This document shows positions 48,383 through 57,034 of a DNA stretch of 64,000 nucleotides, piece after piece. How positions within the stretch are numbered: the first letter of the stretch is position 1; every line of letters starts with the position of its first letter. Under the pieces are notes generated by a model. It was not told the origin of the DNA. It searched no databases and saw only the letters and a list, made by a program, of their open reading frames with translations. Origin of the DNA: Chromatiaceae bacterium (GTDB lineage: Bacteria > Pseudomonadota > Gammaproteobacteria > Chromatiales > Chromatiaceae). The stretch is from the NCBI GenBank assembly GCA_024235415.1, contig JACKML010000004.1:62001-126000 (forward strand), given 5' to 3'. The position numbers and the translations under genes are program-made.

Positions 48383-48970
48383 GTGGATCCGATCGAACGC
48401 ATCAACGCCCTGTATGACGATAACGCGCGCCTGACCAGCAGTGCAGCCGGGACCCAGGCCGCACCCATTGCGCTGGCCGCGCAATGCATCGTCAACTGCC
48501 TTCTCGGCGGCGGCAAGGTATTGTGCTGTGGCAACGGCGGATCAGCGGCCGATGCCCAGTATTTCGCCGCACAGATGCAGCACCGCTACGAACGCGAGCG
48601 CCCCGGCCTGCCCGCGATTGCACTGAACTCAGACACCGCGATCCTCACCGCGATCGCGGTGGAAGAAGGTTTCGGCAACATCTTCGCCAAACCGGTCAGC
48701 GCCCTTGGACATCCGGGTGATGTACTGTTGACGCTGAGCATCAACGGCACCGCCGAGAACATGGTGGCCGCCATCGACGCCGCAGCCGACCGGCAGATGC
48801 GCGTGATCGCACTGACCGGGCGTGACGGCGGGGACGTGGCGCTGAAACTGCGGACCAACGATATCGAGATCCGCACACCGGCAGTCGATGCAGCGCGGAT
48901 TCTCGAAAACCATCGGCTGGTGATTCACTGTCTGTGTGACCTTATCGATCTTCAACTCATGGGTGGTTAA
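48383..48970 (+). CDS. diaA: DnaA initiator-associating protein DiaA (SIS domain)
   Basis: The 195-residue SIS-domain protein is a close relative of the heptose isomerase GmhA. In E. coli DiaA binds DnaA and promotes replication initiation. Motifs are CCGNGGSAADAQYFAAQM and LSINGTAENMVAAI. The gene order rsmI-lpoA-yraN-this-dolP favours DiaA over GmhA. The GTG at 48383 starts the family-like N-terminus (MDPIERINALYDDNARL). Confidence 0.88.
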   Translation: MDPIERINALYDDNARLTSSAAGTQAAPIALAAQCIVNCLLGGGKVLCCGNGGSAADAQYFAAQMQHRYERERPGLPAIALNSDTAILTAIAVEEGFGNIFAKPVSALGHPGDVLLTLSINGTAENMVAAIDAAADRQMRVIALTGRDGGDVALKLRTNDIEIRTPAVDAARILENHRLVIHCLCDLIDLQLMGG

Positions 48971-48973
48971 TAC

Positions 48974-49570
48974 ATGATGAATCTCAACACCCCGGCAACA
49001 AGGGCTGTCATCGTCGGATTGTTGGCACTGGCGCTCAGCGGCTGTGGAGCCGTGGTCATCGGCGGTGCGGTGGCCACCGCCAATGTGGCACACGACCGCC
49101 GCACGGCCGGCACCCTTGTCGAGGACCAAAAGATCCTCCTCGAAGCCATCAGTTTCCGCGATGGAGACGAAGCCCTGAAAAAACAGGCGAATATCGGCAT
49201 CGACGTGTTCAATCTGCAAGTGCTGCTGACCGGTCAGGCGGAAAACATCGAAGTCGTCGAGGCGTTCCGCCAGCGGGTAGCCGGCATCCCGCGCGTACGT
49301 GCGGTATTCAATGAAGTGGTCGTCGGCGCAGAATCCACCTGGGGAGAGGCCACTTCCGATGCCTATCTGACGGCAAGGGTCAAAGTGGCGCTGTTCAACG
49401 TCAAGATCGACGGATTCGATCCGACCCGGGTGACTGTAACCAGCGCCCAGGGCAGCGTCTATCTGATGGGGCTGCTGACCCCGACCGAGGCCGACGCGGT
49501 CACCGAGGAGGTCCGCTTTGTCAGCGGCGTCAAGCGGGTGGTGAAATTGTTTGAATATCTCGACCGCTGA
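48974..49570 (+). CDS. dolP: BON-domain outer membrane lipoprotein DolP (YraP)
   Basis: Envelope-integrity lipoprotein that associates with anionic phospholipid and the Bam complex in E. coli. The 198 residues have a lipoprotein signal ending LALSGC (Cys24), the Gly/Ala-rich VVIGGAVATAN segment and two BON domains (about 50-120 and 127-197, the second containing VTSAQGSVYLMGLL). It starts 3 nt after diaA; a second ATG follows at once. Confidence 0.94.
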   Translation: MMNLNTPATRAVIVGLLALALSGCGAVVIGGAVATANVAHDRRTAGTLVEDQKILLEAISFRDGDEALKKQANIGIDVFNLQVLLTGQAENIEVVEAFRQRVAGIPRVRAVFNEVVVGAESTWGEATSDAYLTARVKVALFNVKIDGFDPTRVTVTSAQGSVYLMGLLTPTEADAVTEEVRFVSGVKRVVKLFEYLDR

Positions 49571-50969
49571 ACCAAATAAAGCGCTGGCGCTGTCACCAGC
49601 GCTGCAGCGCGAACTTGCGACGCTGTTTGTCGGACCCGACCTGCTCACCGGTGCGAGCGATTGCTGGGTGTACGGCTACGACAACAGCCGCCAGCACGCC
49701 CTGCCGCAGGCGGTATGTTTTGCACGCGACGCCACGCAGATTGCCGAACTGGTGGGTCTCTGCCGCAGCAACGGCGTTCCGCTGATTGCACGCGGACGCG
49801 GCACCGGCACCACCGGGGCCACGGTGCCATTGCGTGGCGGCATCGTGGTATCGATGGAGCGCATGCGCAGTGAGCTGTCCATCGATCCCGCCAACCGCGT
49901 GGCACGGGTATCGCCGGGTTACACCAATCAGGAATTGCAGGACGCTGCCGCAGGGCACGGTTTCTTCTGGCCACCTGACCCGACCAGCGCCGCGGTCTGC
50001 ACAATCGGCGGCAATCTCGCCTACAACTCCGCCGGACCGCGCGCCGTCAAGTACGGCACACCGCGTGAGAACACCCTGGGCCTGCGCGCCGTGGCCGGTA
50101 CCGGCGAGATACTCAAGACCGGCGTAACCACGACCAAGGGGGTGGTCGGTTACGACCTGACCCGCCTTCTGATCGGCTCCGAGGGCACGCTGGCGATCAT
50201 CACCGAGGCCACGCTGAAACTGACACCACTGGCGGAAAGCAGGCGCACGCTGCAGGCCATCTATTCCGACATCCACGCAGCAGCCGACGCGGTATCGCGG
50301 ATCATGGCGCAACCGGTGACACCATGTGCACTGGAGTTCATGGATGGCACCGCCATCGACATGGTGCGCAACTATTCTGACCTGGGGCTGCCGAAGGAAG
50401 CGCGTGCCCTGCTGATGATCGAGGTCGACGGCCCCCTCGCCGGCATCGAGGCCAGCGCCGCCCAGGTGTCGGCGGCGGCTCGTGGAGCCGGCTGCATCCA
50501 GGTCGACGTGGCGCAGACAGACGACGAGGTCGCGCGCCTGTGGCGCACACGCAAGGCCCTGTCACCGGCATTGCGCAACGTGGCGCCGAAAAAAATCAAC
50601 GAAGACGTCGTCGTCCCTGTATCCCGGATACCGGCACTGATCGGCGGCCTTGAACAGCTGGCCGCGCAATTCGGCATCACCATCGTCAACTTCGGCCACG
50701 CCGGTAACGGCAACATCCACGTCAACCTGCTGGTCGACCCTGACGACGCCGGGCAGATGGCGGCGGCCAATCCCTGTCTGGACGCGGTCTTCGACCTGGT
50801 GCTGTCGCTGGACGGCAGCCTGTCGGGTGAGCATGGCATCGGCTGGGTCAAGCGTGACTTCGTCAGCCGTGAACTGGATACCACCAGCCTGCGCCTGATG
50901 GCGGCGATCAAACGTCAGTTCGATCCCGACGGGATCCTCAACCCCGGGGTCGGCTTCCCCGATGCCTGA
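49551..50969 (+). CDS. FAD-binding oxidase (GlcD / D-lactate dehydrogenase family)
   Basis: A 472-residue flavoprotein of the FAD_binding_4 plus FAD-oxidase_C type. The FAD site shows IARGRGTGTTGATVPLRGG, IGGNLAYNSAGPRAVKYG and GSEGTLAIITEATLKL. The C-terminal domain has NFGHAGNGNIHVN (His metal ligands) and GSLSGEHGIGWVK. It likely oxidises a 2-hydroxyacid such as glycolate or D-lactate, passing electrons to quinone. No GlcE/GlcF subunits or LutA/B-type partners are beside it. The TTG start overlaps dolP by 20 nt and has only a weak Shine-Dalgarno. In an autotroph, salvage of phosphoglycolate would be one role (inference). Confidence 0.88.
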   Translation: MNISTAEPNKALALSPALQRELATLFVGPDLLTGASDCWVYGYDNSRQHALPQAVCFARDATQIAELVGLCRSNGVPLIARGRGTGTTGATVPLRGGIVVSMERMRSELSIDPANRVARVSPGYTNQELQDAAAGHGFFWPPDPTSAAVCTIGGNLAYNSAGPRAVKYGTPRENTLGLRAVAGTGEILKTGVTTTKGVVGYDLTRLLIGSEGTLAIITEATLKLTPLAESRRTLQAIYSDIHAAADAVSRIMAQPVTPCALEFMDGTAIDMVRNYSDLGLPKEARALLMIEVDGPLAGIEASAAQVSAAARGAGCIQVDVAQTDDEVARLWRTRKALSPALRNVAPKKINEDVVVPVSRIPALIGGLEQLAAQFGITIVNFGHAGNGNIHVNLLVDPDDAGQMAAANPCLDAVFDLVLSLDGSLSGEHGIGWVKRDFVSRELDTTSLRLMAAIKRQFDPDGILNPGVGFPDA

Positions 50970-51089
50970 ACCGTGGCGCCGGCATCTGGCACCATCACAG
51001 CATCGAATTCGAATAAAAATCCTCAAAAACCGGCCGATCCGGTCGATGACTTACTGCGTGAATAATTGTCCAGGCACATGGAGATTTAC

Positions 51090-52511
51090 ATGACAATGTT
51101 GTCGCGACTGGCTTTTTCCCTGCTGCTGACCTCACCAACCTTGGCATTGGCCAGCGGGAGTGGAGAGAACACCCTGAACCTGACCGATCACTGGGTGGGG
51201 TTCACGGCCATTGCCATCTTTGGTATTTCCTACCTGCTGGTGATGGCAGAGGAATTCACCCATCTGCGCAAGTCCAAACCGGTGATCCTGGCAGCCGGCG
51301 TGATCTGGGCGCTGATCGCAGTGGTCTATCAGCAGAATGGCGTCGACCATGCCGCCGAAGTGGCGGTGCGCCACAACCTGCTGGAATACGCCGAGTTGAT
51401 GTTGTTCCTGCTGGTTGCGATGACCTACATCAACGCCATGGACGAACGACAGGTGTTCGAGGCATTGCGCTCCTGGCTGGTGAAAAAGGGATTCAGCCTG
51501 CGCCAGTTATTCTGGATCACCGGATTATTGTCCTTCCTGATCTCACCGGTCGCAGACAACCTGACCACCGCGCTGTTGATGTGTGCAGTGGTCCTCGCAG
51601 TGGGGGGAAGCAACACCAGGTTTGTCCTTATCGCCTGCATCAATATTGTTATCGCCGCGAACGCCGGTGGCGCCTTCAGCCCATTCGGCGACATCACCAC
51701 GCTGATGGTCTGGCAGAAAAACATCCAGACAACCATGGGGCCGGTCGATTTCTGGTCGTTCTTCGCCCTGTTCGTACCCTCGCTGGTGAACTGGCTGGTG
51801 CCGGCGGTGATCATGATGTTCGCGGTACCCAACGAACAACCGGCAGGCGGCGGGGAGATGGTCAAGATGCGGCTCGGCGCCAGGCGCATCATTGGCTTGT
51901 TTCTGCTGACCATCGCCACCGCTGTGAGCTTTCACAATTTCCTCCACATGCCGCCGGTTATCGGCATGCTCACCGGCCTGGCGTACCTGCAGTTCTTTGG
52001 TTACTACCTCAAGAAGAGGGGCGCCCGCAATATCAACGCTGGCGATCCGTTGCACGAAGAAGACCCCATCGCATTCGACATCTTCAACAAGGTGGCGCGC
52101 GCCGAGTGGGATACCCTGCTGTTCTTTTACGGCGTGGTGTTGTGCGTCGGCGGTCTGGGCTTTATCGGCTACCTGTCTCTGGCCTCCGAGCTGATGTACA
52201 TCGACTGGGGTGCAACCAATGCCAACATCACGGTCGGCTTGTTGTCGGCCATTGTCGATAACATCCCGGTGATGTTCGCCGTGCTGACGATGATGCCGGA
52301 CATGTCGCTCGGCCAATGGCTGTTGGTGACGCTGACTGCCGGCGTCGGCGGTTCGATGCTGTCGATCGGCTCAGCGGCAGGGGTCGCCCTGATGGGCCAG
52401 GCACGCGGGAAGTACACCTTCTTCGGCCACCTGAAATGGACGCCGGTGATTGCGCTGGGATACGCGGCCAGCATTGCCACGCACATGTGGATCAATGCCA
52501 GCATGTTTTGA
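51090..52511 (+). CDS. nhaD: NhaD-type sodium/proton antiporter
   Basis: Inner membrane antiporter of the ion transporter superfamily, typical of marine and halophilic Gammaproteobacteria. From the ATG at 51090, with GGAG 6 nt upstream, it has 473 residues. It begins with a signal-like segment (MLSRLAFSLLLTSPTLALASG) and about a dozen membrane helices follow. Conserved helix-break segments are ISPVADNLTTALLMCAV, NAGGAFSPFGDITTLMVWQ and VDNIPVMFAVL, with polar residues likely to bind Na+. An upstream TTG at 51066 is less likely. It is followed by a strong terminator. Confidence 0.92.
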   Translation: MTMLSRLAFSLLLTSPTLALASGSGENTLNLTDHWVGFTAIAIFGISYLLVMAEEFTHLRKSKPVILAAGVIWALIAVVYQQNGVDHAAEVAVRHNLLEYAELMLFLLVAMTYINAMDERQVFEALRSWLVKKGFSLRQLFWITGLLSFLISPVADNLTTALLMCAVVLAVGGSNTRFVLIACINIVIAANAGGAFSPFGDITTLMVWQKNIQTTMGPVDFWSFFALFVPSLVNWLVPAVIMMFAVPNEQPAGGGEMVKMRLGARRIIGLFLLTIATAVSFHNFLHMPPVIGMLTGLAYLQFFGYYLKKRGARNINAGDPLHEEDPIAFDIFNKVARAEWDTLLFFYGVVLCVGGLGFIGYLSLASELMYIDWGATNANITVGLLSAIVDNIPVMFAVLTMMPDMSLGQWLLVTLTAGVGGSMLSIGSAAGVALMGQARGKYTFFGHLKWTPVIALGYAASIATHMWINASMF

Positions 52512-52564
52512 GCATTTCGAAACCGGCGCCACCGGACAGGTGCCGGTAGACTCGTAAACTGTGC

Positions 52565-52590
52565 AAGGCGGGCCCGGCCCGCCTTTTTTC
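52565..52590 (+). terminator. Intrinsic terminator after nhaD
   Basis: AAGGCGGGC / GCCCGCCTT with a three-base loop (CCG), followed by TTTTTT: a textbook terminator for the plus strand, 54 nt after nhaD. It also lies just beyond the purE stop on the other strand. Confidence 0.9.
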
Positions 52591-52612
52591 TGCCTGCAAA
52601 CCTTTCCCGCAA

Positions 52613-53110
52613 TCAGCCCTGCTGTGCCGCCATCTGCTCGACCTTGCCCATCACCATGGCCTCGAGGTCACGCTTGTACTGCGCCACGCGGTCGAGCAGG
52701 GTGGGATCGCCAGCACCAAGGATCTGCGCGGCGAGAATTCCGGCGTTCTTGGCACCGTTGATCGCCACGGTGGCAACCGGTACGCCACCCGGCATCTGCA
52801 CGATGGACAACAGTGAATCCTGGCCGCTCAGCGCCGAGGTCTTGACCGGCACGCCGATCACCGGCAGTTCGGTGATCGCCGCCGCCATACCGGGCAGGTG
52901 CGCGGCACCGCCGGCACCGGCGATGATCACGCCGATGCCGCGCCCGCGCGCTTCCCGCGCATAGTCGTACAGACGCCCCGGGGTGCGGTGTGCCGAGACG
53001 ATGGTCATCTCGAACGGTACGCCGAACTCGCGCAGGATCTGCGCAGCCTCCTGCATTACGGGCAGATCGGAATCGCTGCCCATGATGATGCCAACACGGG
53101 GGTTGCTCAT
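52613..53110 (-). CDS. purE: N5-carboxyaminoimidazole ribonucleotide mutase
   Basis: Purine synthesis, class I PurE. The 165 residues have IIMGSDSDLPVMQEA at the start, the HRTPGRLYDYA loop with catalytic His, and GAGGAAHLPGMAAA. It overlaps purK by 4 nt and works on PurK's product. Confidence 0.97.
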   Translation of the reverse strand: MSNPRVGIIMGSDSDLPVMQEAAQILREFGVPFEMTIVSAHRTPGRLYDYAREARGRGIGVIIAGAGGAAHLPGMAAAITELPVIGVPVKTSALSGQDSLLSIVQMPGGVPVATVAINGAKNAGILAAQILGAGDPTLLDRVAQYKRDLEAMVMGKVEQMAAQQG

Positions 53111-54264
53111 AACTTCTTGTCTCCGAGAATCTTGATCAAAGTCTTTACCCGGGTCGCCTTTTCGCAGGCACTGTCGATCGAATCATCGATGACGGTCACG
53201 TGGCCCATCTTGCGGCCGGGCTTGGTCACCGCCTTGCCGTAGATATGTACGCAGACACCGGGAATCGCCAGCACCGCGGCCAGGCCGGATATGACTGGCC
53301 GGCCTTCATAACCCGGCTCACCGAGCAGGTTCACCATGGTTGCCGGCGTCAGCTGACGGGTTTCGCCGAGCGGCAGCCCGAGGATCGCACGCAGGTGCTG
53401 CTCGAACTGATCGGTAACGCAGGCCTCGATGGTGTGATGGCCGGAGTTGTGGGTGCGCGGCGCCACCTCGTTGACCAGCAACCCGCCATCGGCGGCCAGA
53501 AACAGCTCGACGCCGAACACGCCGACACCGTCCATCGCCTCGACGGTGCGCATCGCCAGCGCCTCCGCGCGCCGCGCCGTCTCGCTGTCGATATTGGCCG
53601 GCGCGACCAGGAAATCGAGGACGTTGTCGCCGGCGTGAAAACGCATCTCCACAGTCGGATAGACGCGGCACTCGCCGCCGACGTTGCGTGCCACCATCAC
53701 CGCCAGTTCTTTTTCCGCGTCGACGAAGCGCTCGACGTAGCCAGGCACCGGCAGACGCCGGGCGAACGCAGTTTCATCGGTCATCACCGCCACGCCACGC
53801 CCGTCGTAACCGCCGCGACGCGCCTTCTGCACCAGCGGGTATCCGAACGCGGCAAATGCGGCGGCATCCGCTTGCGGCATATCGATGAAGTCCGACGTCG
53901 GAATACCCGCATCGCGCAGGAACTGCTTTTGCGCGTATTTATCCTGGATGGTCGCGAGCAACTGAGGCCGCGGATAGATGCGATGCCCTTCCTCTTCCAG
54001 CGTGATCAGCGTCTCGGTGTCGATGTCTTCGAGTTCGAAGGTGACGATGTCACAGGATTCCGCGAGTTCCCGGAGCTTGGCCGGGTCGCTGTAGTCGCCG
54101 ACGATCTGGTGCCCGGCGACCTGCCCCGCCGGCGAACCCTGCAAGGGGTCGAGTACCACGCAGGTGCAGCCGAGACGCTTGGCCGCCTTCACCATCATGC
54201 GCCCGAGTTGCCCGCCGCCGATCAGGCCGATACGGGCAACGGGATAGGGATATACATCTTCCAT
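53107..54264 (-). CDS. purK: N5-carboxyaminoimidazole ribonucleotide synthase
   Basis: ATP-grasp carboxylase using bicarbonate. From the ATG at 54264 (MEDVYPYPVARIGLIGGGQLGRM) there are 385 residues. Further motifs are KARRGGYDGRGVAV, FVDAEKELAVMVARN and NEVAPRTHNSGHHTIEAC. The frame is open to 54330, but the N-terminus there is not PurK-like. It is divergent from cbbP across a 498-nt gap. Confidence 0.96.
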   Translation of the reverse strand: MEDVYPYPVARIGLIGGGQLGRMMVKAAKRLGCTCVVLDPLQGSPAGQVAGHQIVGDYSDPAKLRELAESCDIVTFELEDIDTETLITLEEEGHRIYPRPQLLATIQDKYAQKQFLRDAGIPTSDFIDMPQADAAAFAAFGYPLVQKARRGGYDGRGVAVMTDETAFARRLPVPGYVERFVDAEKELAVMVARNVGGECRVYPTVEMRFHAGDNVLDFLVAPANIDSETARRAEALAMRTVEAMDGVGVFGVELFLAADGGLLVNEVAPRTHNSGHHTIEACVTDQFEQHLRAILGLPLGETRQLTPATMVNLLGEPGYEGRPVISGLAAVLAIPGVCVHIYGKAVTKPGRKMGHVTVIDDSIDSACEKATRVKTLIKILGDKKL

Positions 54265-54762
54265 CGACGCCGCCAAAAAAAAAAGAAACCGTGGAGCGAT
54301 TCCATCACGCCGCCCCGATTGGGTCACCAATGCGCCGCCACGACCGCAGCGCCCGACACCTCACGCAGCATGCCTCCGGGCCATCGACCGTGGCGGCCGC
54401 CGTTGTGCGACCGGCGTTTGCCGGCCGGCCCGCGCGAAAGCGCGCAAGGATAGCGCGGATTTCTGCCGCGTGCCGACAATTGATTGCGAATTCTGATGTT
54501 TTTCAGGCCTTTAAAGAAAAGACGGCGGCCCAGGCCAGGCAACAGCCGCAACAATTGACCCAGCGCAACCGGCACTCAACACGGGCCGCGCCGGAGGAGT
54601 GATCTGGGGCCGCTGTGATATAGTCGCGCGCAGCATTAAATTAGGAATTGCTGAATAAGGCATACAGGGGGCAGACGAGGCCATTCCAGCCACGTCCCTG
54701 CCTTGTTCTGACGGTTCCTCATCGCTAACCAAGACAGAACGTCAAGATCCAGGGGGGACAGC
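54265..54762. other. Gene-free purK/cbbP divergent region
   Basis: I see no convincing gene here; the short open frames have no recognisable product. The right half contains a possible extended -10 (TGTGATATAGT, 54614-54624 region) and, at 54635-54657, an AT-rich dyad-like stretch (ATTAAATTAGGAATTGCTGAAT). The latter contains the LysR-type pattern TTA-N8-TGA. CbbR, a LysR-type regulator, commonly controls cbb genes, so this could be its site. The match is loose and no cbbR gene is in the window. Confidence 0.4.
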
Positions 54763-55638
54763 ATGTCCAAACAACATCCCGTCGTTGCGGTTACCGGTTC
54801 GTCCGGTGCCGGTACCACCACCGTCAAACGCGCCTTCGAGCACATCTTCATCCGCGAGGGTATCAATGCCGCGGTAGTTGAAGGCGACAGCTTCCATCGC
54901 TACGAGCGTGGCGAGATGAAGGTCAAGATGACCGAAGAGGGTCTGAGCCATTTCGGGCCCGAGGCAAACCGCTTCGACAAACTCGAGGAGCTGTTCAAGA
55001 CCTACGGCGAGACCGGCACCGGTGAGAAGCGCTATTACCTGCACAACCAGGACGAGGCCGACGAGCACAATGCACGTCTGGGCACCGATAAGAAATCGGG
55101 CGAGTTCACACCCTGGGAGCCCATCCCCGAAGGTACCGACCTGTTGTTCTACGAGGGACTGCACGGGCTCGCCGTTACCGAGGAAAACGATGTCGCGGCC
55201 CAGGTGGATCTCGGCATCGGCGTCGTTCCGATCGTCAACCTCGAATGGATCCAGAAGATCCATCGTGACAGCGCCGAGCGCGGTTACTCACCGGAGGCGA
55301 TCGTCGAGACCATCATGCGTCGCATGCCGGACTACATCAATCACATCACCCCGCAGTTCTCGCGCACCGACATCAACTTCCAGCGCGTATCGCTGGTGGA
55401 CACGTCGAACCCGTTCATCGCGCGCGACATCCCGACGCCGGACGAGAGCTTCGTGGTCATCCGCTTCGCCAACCCGAAGAAGTTCAGTACCGACTTCCCC
55501 TACCTGCTGTCGATGATCAACGGCTCGTTCATGTCGCGCCGTAACAGCATCGTGGTACCGGGCGGCAAGATGGGCTTCGCGATGGAGGTCATCTTTGGCC
55601 CGATCATCGACCAGATGATGGACGAGCGCGGCCTCTGA
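54763..55638 (+). CDS. cbbP: Phosphoribulokinase (proteobacterial type)
   Basis: Phosphorylates ribulose 5-phosphate to ribulose 1,5-bisphosphate, the CO2 acceptor of the Calvin cycle. The 291 residues match the octameric proteobacterial class. The P-loop GSSGAGTT is at 12-19; EGDSFHRYER, the Rubisco-pathway typical HFGPEANRFDKL and LFYEGLHGLAV follow, and the C-terminus has ingenious family text such as MSRRNSIVVPGGKMG. It is the strongest evidence for autotrophy here. No Rubisco genes are adjacent. A perfect hairpin follows the stop. Confidence 0.97.
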   Translation: MSKQHPVVAVTGSSGAGTTTVKRAFEHIFIREGINAAVVEGDSFHRYERGEMKVKMTEEGLSHFGPEANRFDKLEELFKTYGETGTGEKRYYLHNQDEADEHNARLGTDKKSGEFTPWEPIPEGTDLLFYEGLHGLAVTEENDVAAQVDLGIGVVPIVNLEWIQKIHRDSAERGYSPEAIVETIMRRMPDYINHITPQFSRTDINFQRVSLVDTSNPFIARDIPTPDESFVVIRFANPKKFSTDFPYLLSMINGSFMSRRNSIVVPGGKMGFAMEVIFGPIIDQMMDERGL

Positions 55639-55644
55639 GCCGCT

Positions 55645-55671
55645 GGCGGTGGCGGCCAGACCGCCACCGCC
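55645..55671 (+). other. Perfect GC-rich hairpin between cbbP and the FIST gene
   Basis: An 11-bp perfect inverted repeat (GGCGGTGGCGG / CCGCCACCGCC) with a five-base loop lies 6 nt after the cbbP stop and 12 nt before the next ATG. No T-run follows. It could attenuate transcription, stabilise the cbbP mRNA end or limit translation of the downstream gene. Confidence 0.7.
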
Positions 55672-55682
55672 CCACACCCTGA

Positions 55683-56798
55683 ATGCGCACCTTTACCAGC
55701 ATCCATACCAGCGGCGCCGATTGGCGCGACAACTGCGATCAGGTGCTGGCCAAACTACGAGACGCGACCAGCGGTGAGCTGGCCTTCATCTACCTCGCCG
55801 AAGAACTGGCGGGCGATACCGATCGCATCGTCGACTACCTGCGCACCGGCAGCGGTATCGCGCACTGGGTCGGGTGCACAGGCATGGGGCTGTGCAGCAG
55901 CGGACGCGAGACCTACGAGGAGCCCGCACTCGCGGTGCTGACCACACCCTTTTGTGGTGACGATTTCCGCATCATCCCGAGATTCGACACCGATCCGCTC
56001 GAATGGCTCGACACCACTCGGGGCTGGCGTGAGCGCAACCTGGCATCGGTCGCGGTGGTGCACGGCGACCCCGCATGCACGGTGCTGCCGGACCTGCTGG
56101 TCAGTTTCAGCGAGCAGCTGCAGGGCGGATTCATGGTCGGCGGCATTGCCTCGGCGCAGAACCTGCCGGTGCTGATCGCAGATCGTGCCGAAGGCGGCGG
56201 ACTGTCGGGTGTGCTGTTCAGCGGCAAGGTGGCCATCAGCACCGGGCTCAGTCAGGGCTGCAGCCTGATCGGTCACAGGCACCACATCACCGCGTGTCAG
56301 CACAACATCATCGAGACCATCGACGAGCGTCCGGCGCTGGACGTATTCAAAGAAGACATCGGCGAGGTGCTGGCGCGTGATCTGCACCGCGTCGGCGGCT
56401 ACATCTTCGTGGCGCTGCCGATTGCCGGCTCGGATACCGGCGACTACCTGGTGCGCAATCTCATCGGCATCGATCCGGACCGCGGACTGATTGCAATCGG
56501 CGACATGCCGCAGCCGGGCATGGAGGTCCAGTTCGCACGACGCGACGCCGAGACCGCGCGCGAGGACCTGGCGCAGATGATCGACGGCCTGATGAAACGC
56601 CTGCCCGGCGAACCCCGGGGTGCCCTGTATCATTCCTGCCTGGGACGAGGCCGCAACCTGTTCGGCGACGACTCTGCCGAAATGCGGCGGGTGCAGGAAT
56701 TGATCGGCGATGTGCCCCTGGCCGGCTTCTACGCCAACGGCGAGATCTCACACAACCGGCTGTACGGCTACACCGGGGTGTTGACGCTGTTCAGCTGA
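55683..56798 (+). CDS. FIST signal-transduction domain protein
   Basis: The 371-residue soluble protein has a FIST_N domain (about 25-220; WVGCTGMGLCSSG, LLVSFSEQLQGGFMVGGIAS, LSGVLFSGKVAISTGLSQGC) and a FIST_C domain (about 225-360; RGALYHSCLGRGRNLFG, PLAGFYANGEISHN). FIST domains are proposed small-ligand sensors, often stand-alone or fused to kinases or cyclases. No output domain is present here. It starts 44 nt after cbbP, with a hairpin between them. Ligand and partner are unknown. Confidence 0.88.
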   Translation: MRTFTSIHTSGADWRDNCDQVLAKLRDATSGELAFIYLAEELAGDTDRIVDYLRTGSGIAHWVGCTGMGLCSSGRETYEEPALAVLTTPFCGDDFRIIPRFDTDPLEWLDTTRGWRERNLASVAVVHGDPACTVLPDLLVSFSEQLQGGFMVGGIASAQNLPVLIADRAEGGGLSGVLFSGKVAISTGLSQGCSLIGHRHHITACQHNIIETIDERPALDVFKEDIGEVLARDLHRVGGYIFVALPIAGSDTGDYLVRNLIGIDPDRGLIAIGDMPQPGMEVQFARRDAETAREDLAQMIDGLMKRLPGEPRGALYHSCLGRGRNLFGDDSAEMRRVQELIGDVPLAGFYANGEISHNRLYGYTGVLTLFS

Positions 56799-56985
56799 AG
56801 CCGACGATGCATCTGGTTCGTTGACGAGATCCTCGGCGGGGTCAGCCCGATAGCCTGGATACAAGGGCCACTTCCGCTTTCGACACTGAGCCGACGTTCG
56901 CACAGCTAGCCAAATCGGCAGCAACCGACACCAAACGGTCGCCCCAAGAATCTGAATCACCGCTCGTTGCGTGGTCTTCCCGGCG

Positions 56986-57011
56986 AAAAAAAACCTCACG
57001 TGAATGAGGCT
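56986..57011 (-). terminator. Intrinsic terminator after the PEP-CTERM gene
   Basis: On the minus strand, CCTCA and TGAGG form a stem around TTCACG and are followed by eight T. It lies 24 nt after the stop of the PEP-CTERM gene. Confidence 0.82.
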
Positions 57012-57034
57012 TTAATTCGATTCTTGATGGTTGA

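Noticed and set aside
54291..54602. Short open frames in the purK/cbbP gap as genes
   Set aside because: Arg/Ala-rich translations on both strands with no domain, no good ribosome-binding site and overlap with the purK start.
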